In this document: positions 1 to 9,252 of the stretch, in pieces | How positions within the stretch are numbered: position 1 is the stretch's first letter | Layout: every line of letters begins with the position of its first letter | NCBI GenBank assembly: GCA_013423325.1 | Contig: BLJB01000268.1 | Location: 62,001 to 126,000 of the forward strand | DNA length: 64,000 bases | DNA from: Usnea hakonensis | Taxonomy: Eukaryota; Ascomycota; Lecanoromycetes; Lecanorales; Parmeliaceae | Direction of reading: 5' to 3' | Notes under the pieces: model-generated | Databases searched by the model: none | What the model saw: only the letters and a program-made list of their open reading frames with translations | Told to the model about the DNA's origin: nothing | Program-made: the position numbers and the translations under genes

Positions 1-56
1 CCCCACCTCCACACCCACATCCATCTATACCCTTCCCCCTCCCCTTCCCCTCCCCC

Positions 57-350
57 TCACCCCCTCTCACTCCCCCTCAACCGCACCGCCTGCCCGTATT
101 TCTGCAACTTGGTAATCAGCCCGTCGCCCTGCTTCACCACGTCGGCGTACTGCTTGTTCTTGTCGTCCGGGCGGTTCGTCTCGATGATCTTGTTGACGCG
201 GTCGATGGTGCAGGGGATGCGGTCTGCGGCGATGAATTTGGCGAGATCTCTGGGGTTGGGGGGTTAGATGTGTGTGTAAGGTTTTGGGGGGGGGGGGGGG
301 GGGGGGGGGGGAGGAAAAAGGGGGGGGGGGGGTGGGGGTGGGTGGGGGGT

Positions 351-385
<35 letters not shown>

Positions 386-1748
386 AAAGAGAGTAGAGGA
401 CATACCGATCGAGGAAATCGACAGAGACGCCAAAGTCGTGCGCCATGCTGCCTAGACCGACGACTCGGTAGCTCTGCAGTAACTGCTGGTACCCCCGGAG
501 CCGCATCTCCCGCACGAACCATGCCTTGTGCTCGTATAGGTAGCGGTCTTGACTGAGGAAGCTCTCTTCGACGGCGGCGAGGGCGAGGAAGAAGGATTGG
601 TAGTTGCCGTTGTAGAGGCTGCGGATCAGGCCTGCCAGCGGGGTGAAATCGACCGGCGCTTCGACTTCCTGCGGCGCCGTTGAGGAGCCGAGGGCGGTGA
701 GGTTGACGGCGGTGGAGGCGGGCGTTGGGGTGGCGGATGAGGCGTCTTTCATCTCTTCGTCGCCGGCGCCGGGGCCGGCTGCTATTGCGCCGGACAGGGC
801 GGCGAGCTTGTCTTCGCCGTCGCCGAGGATGGCGCGGATCTCGGGGGCGTCGACGACTTTTGTTTTGAAGTCGACGCGCTTGAGGGAGATGGCGCCCGCG
901 AGGACGGAGTAGACGACTAGGGAGGAGTAGGAGCAGAGTTCGTAGCTTGTGAATGTGGAGAGGGAGTCGAGGAGGAGGGGCGCGGCGAGGTTGTAGGAGC
1001 GTGTGGTGAGGAGGTGGAGGCCTTGGTAGGCTTTGAGGCGGTTTCGACGGTCCCAGTCGCCGCCGCTTTCGACGAGCGTTTTGGCTCGGTCAACGTTCTT
1101 TTTTACGCCGAGGCGGTCGCCGAAGAAGATGCCAATGCGTATGATGGCGAGGACGAGGTCGATTTTCGTGCCGAGGATGCCGGTTTTTTCAAAGACGGCT
1201 TCGTAGGAGGCGAGAGCTTTGTCCTGCAGAGAACAGTGTTGTCAGCATCCATGTGATGGCGACGTCTTGGGAACTGAAGTAGCTACCTTGTCGCCCACTC
1301 TCGCCCAGAATTCTGCTCTCTTCCCCTTTGCAGCTTGCACCTCTGTTTCACCAGCTTTCTCCTCCGCATCTTCCTCCTCCTTTTGAAAGGTTTCCAGCTC
1401 CTCCTCGTTCTCGACCCTCAACTTCTCATACAGCGCATCATCCCACGGAAAGTCGAAAGTCCCACTGCTCCTTCGCCGTGCTACCATACTCGCGGCCCCA
1501 TTTGGTTTTCGTGAAGCAGGTACAGAGATCTTTCGTACGCTGCCTTCGCCCGAGGCGTTCAGTATACCTTCTGCGGGATGGGCGAGGTATCGGTATAGCG
1601 GCGCCATTTTGTGTTCGGAGATGGCATTTTGAAGTTTCTGGAGGGAGGTCTGCCGTGAGGCTTGGGTAGAAGAAGGGTTGGTGAGGGTGAAGATGTCTTG
1701 GGCGAGGGAGAGATTGGGATATTTGGCGTATTGAGGGTCGGAGCCCAT
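57..1748 (-). CDS. rpn7: 26S proteasome regulatory subunit Rpn7 (PSMD6 homolog)
   Basis: This is a lid subunit of the 19S proteasome regulatory particle, of the PCI-domain scaffold family. I model three exons: 1748-1287, 1223-406 and 249-57, giving 490 aa. The donors read GTAGCT and GTATGT, and both acceptors end in CAG. Family-typical stretches include the N-terminal PQYAKYPNLSLAQ, the central TPR-like region (GTKIDLVLAIIRIGIFFGD) and the PCI-domain end (DFGVSVDFLDRDLAKFIAA, then DRVNKIIETNRPD). The second intron (250-405) is mostly a poly-C run in the transcript. The protein is longer than the usual roughly 390-430 aa because of an Ala/Gly/Ser-rich insert around the EEMKDASS stretch. It is divergent from abd1, with a 408-bp shared upstream region. 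The identity is firm. The exact C-terminus (stop at 57-59) is less certain because low-complexity sequence follows. Confidence 0.93.
286..383. repeat. poly-G tract inside rpn7 intron 2
   Basis: Almost uninterrupted G runs broken by a few A and T. They are C-rich in the rpn7 transcript and fill most of the 156-bp intron. Homopolymers this long are error-prone in assembly, so the length is unreliable. Similar tracts occur at about 17113-17180, 25857-25927 and 58031-58096. Confidence 0.9.
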
Positions 1749-2156
1749 GATGGCTGCTTTTGACGAATTGAATCAAGATGCGTCTGGTGCTCGAGCTTCC
1801 GCTAAGAGATGTGAAACCTTTTAGAAGGATTATTGAAGTCGGTGTTCAATATAATGGTTTCATTGATATTTTACTTTCATGCTGGTGATCGAAATCCTAG
1901 AGCTTAGACGCGCGGAAGTAGATGCCTTTTTAGCGCGCATCGATCGTGCGTGAATGAAAGTAGGATTGCTCGCTCACAATGCAATGCCTTGAAGTTATGC
2001 ATAAGAGAGCCTAGAGAGACTTGAGTTTATGACTTTCTCGCTAATCCATGGCTTTAAGAGTAGTTCACTTGGAAACACAGACCTCCTCACAGTGCCCCAG
2101 ACCCTCAGCCTTTGTTGCTCCTAAGTCTATTGCACTGCAGTCGACAAGCACTAGAC
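1749..2156. promoter_or_regulatory. divergent promoter region rpn7/abd1
   Basis: A 408-bp gap between two divergently transcribed housekeeping genes. I see no TATA box or other motif I can defend. It must hold both 5' untranslated regions and core promoters. Confidence 0.5.
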
Positions 2157-3861
2157 ATGTCTTTACAAGGTACAAAACGTCCTCGAGAAGAGGAGAATAT
2201 CCCTGAAACGTCACGCCCTCGCAAGCGCCCTGGAGGAGCTGCTCGCATTTCGAAAGCAGATTCAGACGCCGTGCTTCAGAGACAGCAGCAAAGAGCAGAA
2301 GTAGATAGGCAAGCGGCTGCAACAAGAGGTGTCGAAGAAGTTGTGAGGCAGCACTATAACGCCGTACCTCAGCGTGGGAGGGAATGGCGGAAGACAGACA
2401 GCCGAATTAAGGGACTACGAAGCTTCAATAATTGGATCAAGAGCACCATCATACATAAATTTTCGCCGAGTGAGTCGGGAAAAGAACCTTTGCCGTTACG
2501 GATTCTGGATATTGGTTGCGGCAAAGGTGGTGATCTTGGCAAGTGGCAACAAGCACCGCAACCAGTTGAGCTCTACGTAGGAGTGGATCCGGCTGAAGTG
2601 TCAATTGACCAAGCAAGAGAGCGCTTTCTACAAATGAGATCCGGTGGGGGTAGGGGCGGCAGAGGAGGTCGAGGAGGTTATCAAGGAGGGAGACCACAGA
2701 GAACATTTGATGCTAAATTCTTTGTGGAAGATGCCTTTACCTACTCGCTTGGAGACATACCTATCATACGGGAAATTGGATTTGGGCCTGGTGTGCGTTG
2801 GGGTCCGGGTGGTGGCTTTGACGTTGTTTCAATGATGTTCTGCATGCACTACGCCTTTGAAAGCGAAACAAAAGCCAAAGGAATGTTGGAAAATGTGGCT
2901 GGTTGTCTGAAAAAGGGTGGGAGATTTCTGGGAGTAGCACCAAACTCGGATGCAATACGCTCAGGGGTGGAGGATTTTCACGTGCGCCAGGCTAACGCTG
3001 CTACGAGAAATCGGACAAACGATATTAAAGGCATGGTTGACGGAAAGAGCAACATTGCGCACAGCTCAAAGCTTTCCAGAATCCCAGTAAGCGCTGGTCA
3101 AGAAGCACAACCTTCGTCAAGGAAACGTAAGGCCGTAGATGAAGCGGATGGTGAACCAAATGCGAAGAAGGTCGACAGGTCTGATGATACTAGCACCAAG
3201 ACAGAAGTTGCAGCTGTTATTAATGTCCTGACCGAGCCACCAACGGATCCGCCATCCAATAAAGAGAAAATCGAGTCCCACAACAAGGGGTTGAATGATA
3301 AAACCTCGAAGACCACAGGCGATGAGAAAGAAGCTTACGATAAACCCAATGCAGATGCGACTGTGCCCAGCGATAATCAGGAACCCTCTGTCGCGGAATG
3401 GGGCAACAGCATATATCGAGTCCGGTTTCCGGGCGATACGCCCAAGGATGGTATCTTTCGACCACCATATGGATGGAAGTATAGCTATTTCCTGGAGGAG
3501 GCGGTGGAAGAGGTCCCAGAATACGTAGTTCCCTGGGAAGCTTTCCGAGCGTATGCAGCCAATCCCTTGGTGGCATAGGCTTGCACTGACATGGATTCGT
3601 CTACTAGCATCGCGGAAGAGTACAATCTTGAGCTACAATACCGGAAGCCTTTCACCGAAATTTGGAGCGAGGAAAAAGATTCTCCGGTCTTCGGACCTCT
3701 GAGTGAACGTATGGGTGTCAGAGGCCGAGATGCAGGACCTTTACTGGTCAGCAAAGAGGAAATGGAGGCAGCAAGTATGCAGCTCGGTCACTGTAAACGA
3801 GGATAGTGTACTAAAAATGTGAATAGGCTTCTATCATGCGTTCTGCTTCTACAAAGCCTGA
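2157..3861 (+). CDS. abd1: mRNA cap guanine-N7 methyltransferase (Abd1)
   Basis: This nuclear enzyme methylates N7 of the mRNA 5' cap guanine with S-adenosylmethionine. I model three exons, 2157-3550, 3608-3774 and 3827-3861, giving 531 aa. The introns are 57 and 52 bp with GTATGC donors. Residues 116-130 hold the SAM-binding motif ILDIGCGKGGDLGKW. Further conserved blocks are MMFCMHYAFES, GNSIYRVRF, PPYGWKYSYFLEEAVEEVPEYVVPWE and the C-terminal FYHAFCFYK. The last is restored only by the tiny third exon. A Lys/Ser/Glu-rich insert of about 130 aa sits between the GVAPNSD block and the EWGNSIYRVRF block. It is presumably a disordered loop, as seen in other fungal Abd1 proteins. The N-terminus is basic, typical of the family. 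An RGG-like stretch (SGGGRGGRGGRGG) interrupts the catalytic fold near residue 165. The start is the first ATG in frame. Confidence 0.93.
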
Positions 3862-4442
3862 AAGCAGCAGGGCCCTGCAGCTGGTAATTACATGTATGAC
3901 CATTCAATCCATATTACAAAGAAAGTAACTGCTGCAATCAAACCTCTCACTCTCCCAGTTCTATCTCTGACACTCCGATTATGACGGAAGTATTTCAGAG
4001 ATTTTCCTCTGATTGACACGCTGTAGGCGAACATGTAATCAAGGTCATGCCGACAAGACTAAGTAGGCCATGCCTTTTCGTCTTGGGCCTTTACATGAAT
4101 AATCCATAAGAAGGTTGATACCCCATGAATATCACCATTTAGGGAGCCTCGCAAGCTTCATAGCTCCTAACATTGGTGCAAGAACAAGGGATTATGCCTG
4201 CGAAACATGGCGACTTACAGCAATTCGAGACCCATAGCTAGATATTTTGGGGAGCGAATTACCCTCCATCTTGTGAAATGATCAGACTGCAAAGAGAAGG
4301 TTTTGACTACTTATGGATCGCCTAATGGGACACAATTCCCGCAATAAGCCAACGACATCTCTCAATACTAAGAGGTATGAGTAGTACTTGAGTATCTTGC
4401 GCTTTGCGAATCATTGCCCTCGCTCTCATGGATCCGCTGGCA

Positions 4443-4620
4443 AGCTGCATTTTTGCGGTCAGTGGTCAGCCCTACATACAGATCGCATTTTTGCGGTCAG
4501 TGCAGCCCTATATACCGACGCCTCGGACCGCATTTTTGCGGTCAGCCCTACCATAACCATATTTTTGCGGTCAGCCCTACCACCGCATTTTTGCGATCAC
4601 CGCGCATTTTTGCGGTCAGT
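4443..4620 (+). repeat. array of six hairpin-forming repeats (CATTTTTGCGGTCAG)
   Basis: The unit CATTTTTGCGGTCAG, or a close variant, occurs six times. It is usually followed by CCCTAC and a short variable spacer such as ATACCGA. In the fuller units the sequence GACCGCATTTTTGCGGTC is palindromic: a 7-bp stem around a TTTT loop. One copy is mutated to TGCGATCA. The same unit recurs on the opposite strand at 8585-8710. Confidence 0.85.
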
Positions 4621-5472
4621 GGCTACACGTCATCTGATAAGGAACTATGGTGAAATGGCAATGGCAATTGTTCGAATATCCAGGAATAGGACTCATGAAT
4701 TGCGACAGTCGCAAAAGCAGTCTACTAGTGCGGACTCATTGCATTGTAATTTGTAGGTGATGCCACAAAGCAGCGGCATCGTGCTTTTATAGTTCTTATC
4801 AGACTTGGAGTGTCCGACGACGGGCAAGGAAACTTCGGCCCCCACCGTCTCTGCAGCTGTGCCACTGTTTGTTGACACGGCACTGCTGAGAGCGGACCGA
4901 TTCACCTGACTTTGTTCACCAAGACGACACTCGCTTCCCAAAATGACTATTGAACATCGAGTGAAGCTTTTCCTCGCGCACAGATGGATTGAAAAAAGAG
5001 AACACTTGGTGACTAAGGCTGCGAAAAGGAACAGCCGGGAGACTAGGTACTAGCCTTGGTGATCTCTCACGATCTAGCCGAGAGGAGGCAACGGTATTGT
5101 ACCCTACTTTAGACAGCCACGACAGCGTGGGGAAATCCATCTGACGTCTTTTGGTTTTCCTTCTCCACCAGACCATAATGATCTGTTGCTGCTTGTTCTA
5201 GCACATACAAGTCTAACATACCTTCCATATACAGCTAGTCTGCTGACGTGATGGCGGATGCACTGCATTGGTCATCAAAGCCTAGAACAGGGCACGCATG
5301 AAAATTGGAGTTTTGACTTTCTTGATGCAGAGAACCTCACAACGATGCAGAATTGATGCTGATCACTGCAACTCTTACATCGAGCGGAGACGGCGTCCCC
5401 CATGATTAGGAAACACGGACAAGTGAGGTTCACAATTTAGAAGCTTGGTAATACGGTGAGATGAGGACCATG

Positions 5473-5481
5473 TATATATAA
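5473..5481 (+). promoter_or_regulatory. TATA box of the alpha/beta-hydrolase gene
   Basis: TATATATAA lies 82 bp before the ATG at 5563 and is followed by an A- and C-rich leader without an upstream ATG. This is a typical layout for a regulated, strongly transcribed fungal gene. Confidence 0.6.
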
Positions 5482-5562
5482 GAGCCCATTCCCCAACTGA
5501 AGAGTTCAAGAACAACTCCATTCATAAACTCAACAACAATCTACAAAAAATCTTGAGACAAC

Positions 5563-6699
5563 ATGGCTCTCACAACGGCAACCCACTCTTACCCATCCAC
5601 TTATAGCAACGTCACCCTCGACCAGAACACCACCGTCTCCTACGTCTCGGCCGGTGAGTGCATTTCGAGATGATGATTTCTTTGTTTGGTAGCATGCAAA
5701 GCCCATACCCCATGTTTTGGGAGCAGAATGTTCCTTTGCTCATGCACGTTTGTCCTATGAATTGGTCAAAATATCATGGTTCGGCAGCAAAAGGATATTA
5801 CAGTCTTCAAACATGTTCCGCCAAACATATCTTGTTTCTTTACTCTGCTCATTACCTCCGTTAGGAACCTACGCTGACCCCAAAGCAAAGGATCCCCCAC
5901 TCTTCCCACCATTCTCCTCCTCCACGGCTTCCCCTCATCCTCAAACCAATACCGCAACCTAATCCCCCTACTCTCACCCACCTACCACGTCCTCGCCCCT
6001 GACCTCCCCGGCTTCGGTCTAACAACCTACCCCCAAAACTACACCTTCACCTTCGACAACCTAGCCCTCACAATTGGCGCATTCCTCACAGCCCTCCAAA
6101 TCGACACCTACTTCATGTACATCTTCGACTACGGCGCCCCCGTCGGTCTCCGCCTCGCCCTCGCCAACCCCTCGTCCGTCAAAGCGATCGTCTCCCAAAA
6201 CGGCAACGCCTACGTCGAAGGCTTGGGCCATCCCTTCTGGAACCCCATTGAAGCCCTCTGGGCCGACCCCTCGACGCAAAACTACGACACCGTGCGCAAT
6301 GGCGTCCTAACTCTCGGCGCCACAGCATACCAATACACAGCCGGCGTCCCAGCTCACGACCTGCCCCTCATCAACCCAGCCACTTACAACTACGATTTCC
6401 TAAAGAACCTCCAAACCCCAGCCGACCAAAGCCGCCAACTGGCCCTGTTTTACGACTACCGTAACAACGTGGCGCTATATCCGGCCTTCCAGGCGTATTT
6501 CCGTAAACATCAGCCCCCTCTGCTGGCGGTGTGGGGGAAAAATGACCCGTCTTTTGTGCCGGCGGGGGCGGAGGCGTTCAAGAGGGATCTGGAGAAGGCG
6601 GAGGTCAAGTTTGTGGATGCGGGGCACTTTGCGCTCGAGACTAAGCTTGAGGAGATTGCGGGGGAGACGTTGAGGTTTTTGGAGAAGGTTGGGGCTTGA
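5563..6699 (+). CDS. alpha/beta-fold hydrolase, haloalkane dehalogenase/epoxide hydrolase type
   Basis: The protein is 299 aa from two exons, 5563-5653 and 5891-6699. The oxyanion-hole motif HGFP is followed by SSSNQYRNLIPLL and APDLPGFG. The nucleophile elbow reads FDYGAPVG, with Asp as nucleophile rather than Ser, as in dehalogenase and epoxide hydrolase relatives. The acid region is WGKNDP and the catalytic His lies in DAGHFALE. The length fits the family. The acceptor is critical. The first AG after a T-rich stretch (ends 5864) would put the exon out of frame. The AG ending at 5890 gives an uninterrupted SYVSAG-SPTLPTILLLHGFP, so I chose it. The substrate cannot be told from the sequence. 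There is no signal peptide, so it is likely cytosolic. Inverted hairpin-repeat arrays flank the gene. Confidence 0.86.
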
Positions 6700-7460
6700 T
6701 GTGTCGGGAATGTTGATCTGGCTTTCAGGTATCACGTTTTTTCGTTCTTTAAGAAGGTGAGATCAGCGCGACATGTTAATGCAAAGTTTAAAAATTGGTT
6801 TTTCTCTTACACTGCGGCAACGAGAGAATCAGATTGTCGAATCTACCTAAAAGGCAAAGTTTGCTAGGCGAAGATAAATTGCCCAGGAGACAAAACGCGC
6901 CAATGCGTTATATCATATATTGACACCGACCATTTTCTCCTCCCCTCTCTCCCCCCTTAAAACCCCATACTCCCATCCTTCCCCATAACCCCTCTCTCTA
7001 AACCTCCCTCTCCCCACCTCCATCCCCCATCTTCGAGTCTCGGGTATATGGTTTTAGAGAGGCCAAGTGGGATGACAACACTTCTACAAAAGCTAGATAG
7101 ATGACACAAGCACACAGTCAGGTAAAGTCACACCCGCACAAAGGCGCCAGAAATATCAGCGTCGTCAATAACATTTTCACGTGACACGGACGAAGAAGAT
7201 CCATCAACACAACCGTCCCCCCATCCCAAGTATCCCCCCATCCCTCAACCAAAGAAAATTTCCCGTCAAAAAAAAGGGGACAAACAGCGCTCTCTCCTCA
7301 CGACCCCATCAAAAAAATCCCCGTACGAAAACCTCCCAACAACAACAACATCACCAACAACAGACCGCGAGACTATCCACCACGCCTCCCCCAACAATCA
7401 AGGCCCGCTGAAAAGCCACCTCCATTCTCCCCTTCCCCTTAGCACACCGCCAGGACATCG

Positions 7461-7690
7461 ACTCGAGTTTTTTACCGATTTAGAGGGTAGATATATTATC
7501 TACCTACTCGGGCTCCCTAGCGCGAAATGTATCTAGTCTTAAGAGGCTAGAGTAGAGATTATCCTAGGTAGCGTAAAGAGTAGGTATAAGGAGGGTAACA
7601 AAACCTTTCATATTTATAAGCGAGATAGAAGAGGTTATGAAGGATATATACAGGGTAGATATATAGATTAGCTAATAACGCTCGTCAAAG
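7461..7690. repeat. TA-rich, RIP-like repeat relic
   Basis: The base composition changes abruptly to TA-dinucleotide-rich DNA (many TATA, CTA and TAG steps, few CpA/TpG) between GC-richer flanks. There is no open frame. This is how repeat-induced point mutation leaves transposon fragments in Pezizomycotina. I cannot name the parent element. Confidence 0.45.
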
Positions 7691-8584
7691 GGGGTTTAAT
7701 CAATAGAGCTGCGTTTATAAGCCAACATTCTCGCGCCCAGCGCATAAAGTGTTCAAAGCCTGTCCAAAACATAACGCAAAGCAGGCCCTTACGAACGACG
7801 TCCACACTAAGGTCAACCTCATAGCTCTCCCACCCATCTCCCCTACCATTTCAAACCCCAACATCCCCACCAATCCCCCCAAAACACCTACTCATCCGCA
7901 TCCCAACAACACTCTCTAGCAACGAACTTAGCCCCCGCCCCAGCCTCACCCGCGCGAGCGATCTCCAGACCTTCATTTTCCAATCGCCCCAAATCAATCC
8001 AGGAACCAGCACGAGTCATTTCTAAACGCGCAGACCAGGGTCCCCGACGCCCTTGAAACATATCGATCCAGACCCGGTATCCACACGCACCATCGAGCAC
8101 TTCGTCGAAAAAAGGGTTCTTTCGCCAAAAGCGCATCGGCCACGTCGACGAAACGAAACCGGCATCAAAAAGCCTGTATGCAACGCCTGGTCCGCGCTCT
8201 CTCAATCTACAAGGCCAACCCATCCATCGAACACCCACGCGAGACAAAGAATGTCAACTCCACGAGCAAAAAATCTCTTTGCAGAAAATATTCTTGGTTT
8301 GAGGGGCTGATGATGTGCTCAAAACCACGTACCCGTATGCTATGTACCTTGGCGTCGTCAGATATACCAAAGTCCCAAAGCTTCACTTCAGTTCTCCTGC
8401 TTGGTCCGAAGCTGTCAGTAAAGCGTCAAGGCCGTTGAGCAGTACTGTCTAGAGGACAGATGAGATCGCAAGACCGGGACTGAGGCATTCGCAGGTGGGT
8501 AACGAAGAAAACATCTGCGTCTGGCCCTGACCAGATTGATTGAAGAGGCACACTGCTAGCACTCTTTTGTAAGTTCTTAGCAGG

Positions 8585-8710
8585 AGCAAGGCGCGGTATA
8601 TAGGGAAAAATGCGGTCGGTATGTAGGGCTGACCGCAGAAATGCGCTGATCGCAACAATGCGGTGGTAGGGCTGACCGCAAAAATGCGGTCGGTGTATAG
8701 GGCTGGGATT
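8585..8710 (-). repeat. second hairpin repeat array, inverted relative to 4443-4620
   Basis: On the minus strand this reads three to four units of CCGCATTTTTGCGGTCAGCC, with variants GCATTGTTGCGATCA and GCATTTCTGCGGTCA. The CCTACATACCGA and CCTATACACCGA spacers match those of the first array. About 4 kb separates the two arrays, with the hydrolase gene between them. Confidence 0.8.
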
Positions 8711-9252
8711 AGCGTCAGCGACAAACACAAATATGATATTGAAGCTGGGAAGATGAAACAGTCCGGCGCCTTTTGGCCCGCTGCCCCCAAAACAACAACA
8801 AGGTAGCCTGTGATTCTTTGCAATGTAATTGGGGCTGCAAGTCGGCACCCAAGGACAATCCAATCGTGGCTTTTCTCTTTCTCCGTGCTATGTTGTTGTA
8901 TGGGGCCAAGAGCAAGGATGAGTTGCTTGAACCCCGAGGCAAAGCTTCTGTAAGAGTCTTCCTTCCATCTGTCAAGCTTTTCGCTACAGAGATTGGATTA
9001 CTCTTGCTTGGCCGCTGACGCACATTAATTTATCGTGTTTCTTTTAAATGATGGCAGTGCGCTCGTCTCATATTCCTTTGCACTCTCACGGCCTGTGTAC
9101 GAACGACGGCTTGGCGGGCACAAGACGTTCTGCATTTGAATGCCTTGAAAGGACGAATCAGCTCTGTGAGTACCATATTTCAGACTCGGTGGTTCCTAGA
9201 CTGACAGCCAGACAGATACTAGATGAGGACGTCATTGCCGGCTTTCAAGAAC

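Larger units (their letters stand above)
3862..5562. other. intergenic region without a convincing gene
   Basis: Apart from the hairpin repeat array at 4443-4620 and the TATA box at 5473-5481, I see no conserved coding potential. Open frames here are short and of random composition. Confidence 0.6.
6700..9252. other. intergenic region with repeat relics
   Basis: Pyrimidine-rich around 6930-7030. A TA-rich relic lies at 7461-7690 and a hairpin-repeat array at 8585-8710. A minus-strand frame of 119 codons at 7888-8247 has a Trp/Arg-rich composition without any recognisable motif, so I do not call it a gene. Confidence 0.5.

Noticed and set aside
5865..5890. Frameshift in the hydrolase gene after the first acceptor
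   Set aside because: An alternative acceptor ending at 5890 restores an intact family-typical protein, so a break is unnecessary.
7888..8247. Minus-strand frame of 119 codons, Trp/Arg-rich
   Set aside because: There is no recognisable motif, no leader signal and no splice partner. It lies between repeat relics. It could be a lineage-specific gene but I cannot support it.
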